From contig NC_088796.1 of NCBI RefSeq assembly GCF_011386835.1, positions 85,891,968-85,955,967 of the forward strand: DNA of 64,000 bases, in the 5' to 3' direction. The position numbers were made by a program, and so were the translations under genes. This stretch comes from Chrysemys picta bellii. Its lineage: Eukaryota > Chordata > Testudines > Emydidae. Of the stretch, positions 56,691-64,000 are shown piece after piece; positions within the stretch are counted from its first letter, which is position 1; each line of letters starts with the position of its first letter. Below the pieces are notes generated by a model that ran no database searches, was not told the origin of the DNA, and was given only the letters and a program-made list of their open reading frames with translations.

Positions 56691-58828
56691 GTTAAAACCA
56701 ACCTTCACTTTGAACTATACACCGTATAGTATAAATTCTTTAAAAAGAAATTTTGCAAATAAAACTCTGTTCGGATCGTCTTAAAATTATGGTAAACTGT
56801 ATCATGGGGAAACAACAACAAAAACAAGACTCATTCACAGTGTTGGATCCTTTCATTCTTTGAAAGCATAGCATCAGTTGCTCTATTGACGTTTAGATTT
56901 AGTTTCTTTCATGTTATGTATGCAAACAATATTAGTGCTCACAACAAGTGAGGGCCTTGAGAAAGAAGGCCTGATTCTGTCCTCCTTTACACTGGTTTTA
57001 TGCCAAAAATTAACCACTACAGTGGAATTGTGTTTCACTTATTCCAGTATTAATGAGTTGAGATCTGGGCCACCCTGTGGGAAAGTGCTATGCAACCATC
57101 TCCATGCTACTTTAATACCGATTCAATGTACTCTTCCCCCCCCCTCCCCCGGCCCTTTGAGCATCTCTTATGCAAATCAAGCTAAGTTGATTTCTAGTGA
57201 TCTAATTTGTAATGGAGAGTAGGATAAAAATCAAAATGTGTCCTTAAAATGCAGTTTGAACTCCAGTTGCCTGACTGGCTTCTCATCCATCCCACTTCAG
57301 TGTCACAATCAGGACCCATATCAACCAAGATAGTCTCTAGAGTTATCCTCTGTATCTGTGGGGGTCTCCACAGTAGTGCAGGGGTCTACTTGTGTTTTGT
57401 AACGTCTAGGATCAGAACCCTTAGTGTTATACACATGTACTTTTTGTATTTAATATCAGCATTTCAAATATACTTAAGTGGTCACCAGTGGTTGAAATAC
57501 AGCCGATGTGTAAAACGGAAGACTACTGATCTTAATGAATTGTAAGTTAACAAAAATAAATTGGTTTTGCGTACACAACACTAAAGTAATAACATTAGCT
57601 TCCCAACATAAATATGCTTTAAGTCTTCCCGATCTACCTGAAGTACCGAGTAAAACAGACAGAGAGGGTCAGATCATCAGCTGGCATAAATTGGCATTTG
57701 ACATCCAACTATGGCTCTGGCCCAGCAGGAATTACAGAATCAAAGCATGGGGTGTAACTTCTAACATTTGAGTATCATGTTTTACAGGAAAATATAAAAT
57801 GTAAATTGCAGACTATTCACTGTTATAAGTTAATTGGGATGGTCATTTTAGAGCTCATAAATTACTCCTAATGACTCAATCCACATGCTCTATCATGACA
57901 AGTTTATTTAATGATACTTACTATAATGAACTAGAACAGTACATATTGTGGTTGCTTTCTGCTTCACTGATAGATTATTGCTACTTTTCATCCACACAGA
58001 GTTGCCCCTTTATTCTCTCTTATAACCTTCATTAGTATGCCATCTTTAATATTACGAACCAGGATTAATTTTCTCCAAATTGATGGTCATTTAAGCTTCC
58101 AATATTCTTCCTACAACATGTTCTCATCTAATTTACTGTATTAGTTTGTAACATTTTGCATTGTCCTCTATTGCAAAAGCAATGTGTAATACTAGAAGTT
58201 TCACGGGCAATTTATACCTGTGTCACTCTCACACACACACACACACACACACCTACCTCTCCCCCCCAAGCGGTTACATAAATTGGCATGAGGCAGCATT
58301 TTAATCCTTTGCAGCATAGGAGGAGGTCGTCATGCTTTTTATGCCATGTGGAGTAAGCCATTGTGCAGGTGGACATTAAATCCTAAGGAGTGTTGGTCCA
58401 AGCCTGTAACTGATTTTAATTTCATAACTGACTTCCCATTCACAGCTAAAGTTACTTAAGGGCCAAATTCAGTAACCATTTCACCATTTTAGAAAGGGTA
58501 GGAAAAGATAACCATGACAGATACTCTACTCTTCAGTTAGAACTCCTCTCTCAAGCTTTCTTGCATAGGCAAGCATATTTCTGAAAGGTGATCTGATATT
58601 GCAGATTGGCAACTTCTATACATGGGGGCGGGGGGAAAACTGTGTCAGAAAATACCAATTCATCAAAAATCAAAAGGTTTCACAGACACTTGTCTATTTC
58701 AATGAAATTGTGTCTAGAAAAAAATATGAATGGATCATTGATAAGGATGAAACATTCCATTTTGACTTTTTACAGATTGGAACATTTTGATTTTTCCATT
58801 TTAAAATGACTTTAATACATTTATATTT
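56691..58828. other. No recognisable gene; short repeats only
   Basis: Nothing is supported as coding. At 57655-57700 the motif agatcatcagctggcataaa resembles the old repeat at 14085. A (AC)n tract of 24 bp lies at 58230-58253 with a C run soon after. The stretch 58640-58828 is AT-rich with gaaac/ttttga words of the dispersed type noted at 30540. Confidence 0.4.
58230..58253. repeat. (AC)n microsatellite
   Basis: About 11-12 AC units preceded by 'gtcactct'. Confidence 0.9.
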
Positions 58829-59052
58829 TTTTAAATTAAATTAAATTAAATTTTTTTAAATTAAATGGAGATATCCTATCTCCTAGAACTGGAAGGGACC
58901 TTGAAAGGTCATCGAGTCCAGCCCCCTGCCTTCACTAGCAGGACCAAGTACTGATTTTGCCCCAGATCCCCAAGTGGCCCCCTCAAGGATTGAACTCACA
59001 ACCCTGGGTTTAGCAGGCCAATGCTCAAACCACTGAGCTATCCCTCCCTCCT
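58829..59052 (-). mobile_element. Cry-type tRNA-derived SINE
   Basis: On the - strand the element begins ggagggagggatagctcagt. The pol III A box is TAGCTCAGTGG at 59040-59030 and the B box is GAGTTCAATCC at 58997-58987. The tRNA-unrelated body follows (ccagttctaggagataggat), with a tail of repeated taaat/aattt units at 58829-58866. This is the tRNA-Lys-derived SINE type known from cryptodiran turtles. Both promoter boxes look usable. A damaged copy lies at 33607-33822. It is the best clue to the organism. Confidence 0.85.
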
Positions 59053-59239
59053 TTTTAAAAAAGGAATAAAGCATTTTGATTGACCTGAAACACAATTTTG
59101 TTTTGCAAGAAATTGACACTTTTGGTTTTGTTCTGAAATCGAATGAAAATATTTTTGCAATCACAAAATTACCCTAGAAATGGAAAATTTGTTAGCTCTA
59201 GTTAGGAATCAGGAATAGAGATCCATCTACATGACTGAT

Positions 59240-59524
59240 GGCAGGTCTTCACTACGGGGGGGGGGTCGATTTAAGATACACAAATTCAGCTACGCGAATA
59301 GCGTAGCTGAATTAGACGTATCGCAGCCGACTTACCCCGCTATAGGGATGGCGGCAAAATCGACCTCTGCGGCTTCCCGTTGACGGCGCTTACTCCCATC
59401 TCTGCTGGTGGAGTAAGAGCGTTGATTCGGGGATCAATTGTCGCGTCCTGACGGGACTCGATAAATCGATCCCTGAGAGGTCGATTTCTACCCGCCGATT
59501 CAGGCCGGTAGTGTAGACCTAGCC
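59240..59524 (-). mobile_element. Harbinger-type MITE, diverged double-hairpin family
   Basis: The ends are ggcaggtcttcactac and, inverted, ggctaggtctacactacc. The first hairpin is kept perfectly: arms 59283-59295 and 59301-59313 with loop gaata. The second, near 59435-59490, is decayed (gtcgcgtcc, ggactcgataaatcga). The flanks (gat and taa) do not form a clean duplication. It shares layout and loop with 56403 but differs widely in sequence, so it is a separate subfamily. Confidence 0.75.
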
Positions 59525-59599
59525 TAAGTCAATATGCTAAACAGAGATGGTCATGTGAACACAGCTGTGTTTTTATAGGGCGAGACATCAAATACCACG

Positions 59600-59700
59600 T
59601 AAAGTTTGCAAAAGTGATTTAGGCATTTGAGCCTTAATCCTGCTGACTTTCAGTGAGACACTTATAAGACATCTAGGTGACTTTGAAAAATTTTTGCCAG
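59600..59700. repeat. Ancient dispersed repeat fragment
   Basis: An imperfect inverted pattern (aaaagtgatttaggca against tctaggtgactttgaaaa) resembles a palindromic amniote repeat with the word ttttcaaaag. Fragments with similar words occur at 23365-23415 and 28785-28935. The assignment is weak. Confidence 0.4.
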
Positions 59701-62169
59701 TCTTTTGAGGATGTATACGTGATGGACAAGGAAGTGGGAGCAATATAGAATTATAGTAAATACAGTGAACACACTTGAAAAGTTTTGTTTCTAGAGGTAC
59801 CAGTTCTGGAGGCATTCCTTATTTGAAATAGGTCACTGAATTGATCCTCTCTAAAATTGGAACTGAAGTATTAAGTCTTCCCAATTCTGACCAAAGGGAT
59901 GGTGTGTATAGATGCGTACTGGAATGCCAGAGTAGGGAAGTTTTTAGGCAGAAACTTTTCAGTCAAGTAGATAAATTAGTTTTAGGGATAATACTGTTTT
60001 GCTTGTTCTAATCAAGTTCCTTCATCAATGTCTAAGAGAAAATAACTCCTATGTTGATTACAAAAAAAAAAAAAAAAAAAAAAAATACACACACACACCA
60101 CCATCACAGGACACTGCTAAGTGGCCTAGATTGCTATTCTAATTTCACACTGGGTCTTGGTAATGTCACTCAAGTCCCTGGAGTCATACAGGCATAAGCA
60201 AGACAAAATAAAAGTAGGCCCTAATGTCTGATGTAAGCAGGGAAGCACACCACTCAGGGATTCTCACTACACAAGAAAAATGCAGAAGTTGCTAATTAAG
60301 CCATCTTTCTGATTCTTTTGAGTCACTGAGTATAAGGGAGGATCAAGTCCTATGGGATGGGGGGTGAAGGATGATGGTAATTTGCCCTGGGATATCAAGA
60401 GCCATAAACATGTTCGTATACAAGTCCAACAGGAGAGAAACCCTGGTGTGTGGTAAGTACTGCTTTGTACAGATTCCTAGGATATTCTCATAGACAATTG
60501 ATTATAGTAGTGAATAAAATTGGAAATGTTGCTAATGTTATGAGAAAAAAGTGTTTCCAATATTTGCACAGTCCTGCAAATATTAACTTTCCCTAACATG
60601 AAACAAAGAGGGCCTCTGTAGACCCATATGTTACTGCAAGATCACACCTCAGACTCCCTTTAGAAGGTTCAGAGACTAACTGGCAGGCGTGTATAGCAGT
60701 AAAGAGAGTCACTCAGACTGACTGAAGTTGAGAAAGGCCTGACAGTCAGTTACTGGAAAATAGAGTCTAAAAAGATATGAGTAATTTCATTTTCAGTCTT
60801 TTCTGTTAGGCAGTTACAAGCCTGAGCTGTACCTAGATTAGCTATTGCCAGTTTAGGCTAGATATGAATTTGTCATTTATTTTTAATTTTTAATTATTTC
60901 TTCCCTTTTCACTCGGTTTTTAATTTAGTTTCTTCTATGACACTTGAGTCTTAGACCCTTTGGGGGTAATTCATGCACAGCCAACCTAAAGGGAGAGAAA
61001 ATGAACCTTGGACCTTTGAGGAGAGGTTATGAAATCTAGACTTAAACCCTTTACAGTTCTTATTCAAAGGCATGAGGCAAAAGACCCTGTCCTTAAAGTT
61101 GCTGTTGATGCAATACAGGGTGAAAACCTAATGAGGAGTGCAGGTAAAACAGAGGTGGAAGAAGTGATCTGGCTAAGATAAGATGGCTTAGAAGACACAG
61201 ACTTCAGTTTTTTTGAGTGAACTGAACTTTTTCCTCTTTTGGATAGGGTAAGGAGTGAGGTGTACATGGCTCTGGCATGGAATACCACTAGCCTAGGGAG
61301 AGCACCCAAATGAACCTTTAGGAGAGATGAAAAGTGTTTACTTCTCTCACTATTGTTCATGTTTGTGTGTCAGACATCCATAAAACAAGGGATGCTCTCA
61401 TGGCATCTCCAGCTCATCTAGAAACAAGAGATGCTGGAAGTCTCATGAGAAAACCTTGTCTCAAGATTTCCAGCCCAACATTGCAGGTGTGAGGAGGATA
61501 GTTCAAACAAACCTGAACTTTCAGCTACTCTTTCAAATCAAAGAATTGAATCAGCTGAGATTCACTTAGTTTTTGGTGAGGTTTTACAGAATAACATGCT
61601 CAGCCTGCTCTATTCCTGGAAGATTTCAGTACATACAGACATCAGTAATAAAAATAAATACGACTTGGTTGTTGAATTTGCAGCTACTGACTAGCTTGTC
61701 ACTGGCTACTCAAACAGTCAACATTGTTTAGTATTCAGTTAACAAAATATCCCTTTACCATCCAACATGAAAACTTCAAGCTTATGGGAAAAAAGATAAG
61801 CAGACAGTGGCCAGTTGGCATTTTGGATTGATATGGCCGACAGCCAGTTGGCTGTCATTTCCTCAGCCACAGTGGAATGGAAAACACATTTCTTGCTGTA
61901 TGTACATACCCATTTCGGTTTGTAGTTTGCCCGAGGAATGAACTAATTGCTGCTGTAAAAACTATTCCCACCTTACCCAGAATCCATCTATAAACCCTGG
62001 GAGAGAGAAATGTAAGATAGTGCCAGCTGGCCTTTTGGTTTTGACTAACCAATTAATTGTTGGCTGCCAATTAGCTGTTCACACTGGAATAGTCAAGAAT
62101 GAAAAAAAGTCAACTCACATGTAAATTAGATTCAGAATCTATTTATTCTGATAATTTTCTGTTTCATAA
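59701..62169. other. No recognisable gene
   Basis: AT-rich sequence with a 24-base A run followed by (AC)n at 60062-60099. The 98-codon minus-strand frame at 61064-61360 is serine/leucine-rich with no recognisable domain and is not called. Between 61805 and 62085 the words ccagttggc and ccagctggcc recur, but no element could be defined. Confidence 0.4.
60062..60099. repeat. A homopolymer with adjacent (AC)n
   Basis: Twenty-four A followed by 'tacacacacacacacc'. It is simple sequence with no adjoining SINE. Confidence 0.9.
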
Positions 62170-62480
62170 AATCAGAGACATCAAAGTTTCAAAAGACCCA
62201 TTAGGTCTATCCTCCTACAAGATCAGGATTATTCTCTTTTGTATACTTACTAGTGTATTATCCAACCTAGTTATAAATGACTCAAGTGGTGGGACTACCA
62301 CGACTTCCCTTGGGAGAGTAATTCAGAGCCTCAGATTTCAGCATCATGAAGATTCGCCTCAATCACCCTAAATGTTCTCTTAATTTACTCCTTGTTTTGT
62401 AAAATTTCTATACAATTCATCTTTTTGCCCCCTGCCTCTTTCCTGTGCTTGACCTGAGGATGCACATGAAGTAATTCCTA
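62170..62480 (-). mobile_element. Antisense CR1-type LINE 3' fragment
   Basis: The + strand reads aaaagacccattaggtctat, ttatccaacctagttataaa, tgactcaagtggtgggacta and ccacgacttcccttgggaga. This is the antisense order of a CR1 3' region. It is diverged, with no frame left. Confidence 0.65.
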
Positions 62481-64000
62481 TATTCCCTCAAGTGTACTAA
62501 CTTCAGTTTTCTCTTGCCCTCATTTGAAGGGTGCTTGGAAAAAGCCTTCTCTCTCCCCCCTTCATGTTCATGGAACAAATCTGTCCCTTGAAGAGCAGTG
62601 CTGGCACACAAATGCCTGCCCTCAAGTTACTTAGTGAGGGAGGTTCTGACCCATGTACTGAAGGCCTCTGTTTTGACTTACTGCTTTTTATAGAAGAGCT
62701 CTGAACAAAGTTAATGAGAAATTTCAGTTATAACCTACTTTCTATGAATATTAAAGAAATTCCCACACAGTTAAACACAAAGGAGTAATCAGTCATTTGA
62801 TCCCACAATGGGATAGAGAATCCACTAAAGAAAGTAGTTCCTAATGTATATATTAAGTAATTAAACATCTTTGATATTGAGCCTCCATCTGTTTTTTTGG
62901 CCATTTGGTCTTAAGGGTATTGTGCCTTTTTCTGTTCATCACTGAGCTCACTGTCAGGTACACAAATAATAGTTTTAGAGCTACTCTATCATAATTACAA
63001 TGGCAAGAGCATTTACACTTTGGAATCTAATACAAGACCATCTAATATCTGATGGTGTTTACAGAATGCTGAGATTTGCCATCTTGTGGGTGGCAAATAA
63101 AGATTAAATCAATTTTAAAAAAACAAACAACAACTTTACATTGACCATCATTTAAAAAAAATATGTAAATAAGCATATGGCAATTACATGGTGCAGACCG
63201 CGTGTTGGCATTCTAAAAGTTTTAGCTCAAAACAACTGTTCTCATAAAGAACATTATGTTGCCTAATCTCTTCATAAGTAGAGCTTCCCTTCATAGGAAA
63301 CTTTTCCTGTCCCACAAATATTTGAGTTTCAACAACTTGACTGTTCCAATTTGGGATGAAAAATGTAAAACATTTTGGGGATTTCAAACAACAAAAATTA
63401 AACACACAAAGTCAATTTGGATCAGCTAGTTTTCATTTCATCCTTCCTCCTTCTCCCTCCCAGCATTGATTTGAACTGGAAAACCAGGTCATTTTGTTTG
63501 ACAATTTTGAAAATTCTGAACTTTTTTGAATTATGAACAGTTTCAATTTTGACAAACTGGCATTTTTCAGTGAAAAGTGATTCATTGAAAAAATTCTGAC
63601 TTATTCCTGAGTAGAAATAAATATGCTATGTGGTTCTGAATTTGAGCCTCTGCACTTCTGTAAGTAATGGGGAACAGAAATTTGTTTATGTTCTTGTCTC
63701 CGTATTAATGATGGATCTGCATGACCAACCTGACAAAAAGTGAATTAGAATTCTGTGTAGGGAATAGTTTATTTGTAATGAGGTACATATGATTTGAGGA
63801 TTTATGAGGTTGGATAGAGTTTCAATATAAATGAGGTTTACAAGTGAGATGAGAAGTCTTGTAGTAGCAAAGAGAAATATTCCTCTGCTAATCCTGCTTC
63901 TAATAAAGATATTAGTCCACAAGTAGAAGAAGAGTAGTTCTGAAAACTTTCCTTTCACCTTGAATTTAGGACTAGAAATAAATTACAGGCAGAAACCCAA
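62481..64000. other. No recognisable gene
   Basis: AT-rich sequence. The section 63340-63600 has many ttttga/gaaaatt/gtttcaa words, like the unclassified AT-rich repeat noted at 30540-30850. The open frames are short and unsupported. Confidence 0.4.

Noticed and set aside
59030..59045. Functional tRNA gene suggested by A- and B-box sequences
   Set aside because: The tRNA-like head lacks a full cloverleaf and is followed by a SINE body and tail; a second copy sits at 33607-33822.
1..64000. CRISPR array, operon or prokaryotic gene features
   Set aside because: There are no spaced direct repeats and no dense coding. The introns, LINEs and tRNA-derived SINEs show vertebrate nuclear DNA.

Overview
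This window is vertebrate nuclear DNA, most likely from a cryptodiran turtle. It is AT-rich and has no long single-copy host gene. It is dense with CR1 LINE relics, and it carries two copies of a tRNA-derived SINE that I recognise as the turtle Cry type (A and B boxes visible at 58829-59052). It also holds Penelope-like elements, PIF/Harbinger and hAT DNA transposons, a solo LTR and ancient MIR-like SINEs. I found no convincing host exon; the window reads as intergenic or deep-intronic sequence.

Layout. 1-3145: decayed sense CR1 (endonuclease plus the end of the reverse transcriptase). 5005-5247: CR1 3' end. 6660-7312: sense CR1 3' end split by a 91-bp Penelope-like insertion. 7318-9520: antisense CR1. 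9956-11215: pyrimidine-rich dispersed repeat. 12784-13069: double-hairpin MITE. 14290-14530: antisense MIR. 14531-20365: mostly unique AT-rich sequence with microsatellites. 20376-21645: Penelope-like element with a GIY-YIG endonuclease remnant. 27479-27980: a second, inverted-repeat Penelope-like copy. 32528-32824: MITE. 33230-36110: sense CR1 containing a SINE and a 1.46-kb antisense CR1. 41272-43020: antisense CR1 split by an LTR-like insert. 43134-43867: solo LTR with a 5-bp target duplication. 46636-51489: complete PIF/Harbinger transposon. 52443-53185: hAT remnant. 54985-55175: CR1 3' end. 56403-56687 and 59240-59524: MITEs. 58829-59052: SINE. 62170-62480: antisense CR1.

The centrepiece is the 4,854-bp PIF/Harbinger element. 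It is flanked by TAA duplications and has matching terminal inverted repeats. On the + strand it carries a two-exon Myb/SANT-like gene (350 aa). On the - strand it carries an uninterrupted DDE transposase (427 aa). Each ends at its own AATAAA signal, and the two converge on a strong hairpin. Antisense inside the Myb intron is a third small gene (96 aa) with a near-ideal Kozak start and its own AATAAA; the protein resembles a BEN domain. PIF/Harbinger elements normally encode two proteins, so this third gene is the best candidate for something undescribed.

The four MITEs share the GTCTACACTA core of the Harbinger termini, so this or a related transposase may have moved them. Three of them keep an internal hairpin whose arms differ by paired, compensating substitutions. 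The three Penelope-like copies are all inverted dimers with a unique tail and 10-12-bp target duplications, from a 91-bp minimal version to a 1.27-kb one.
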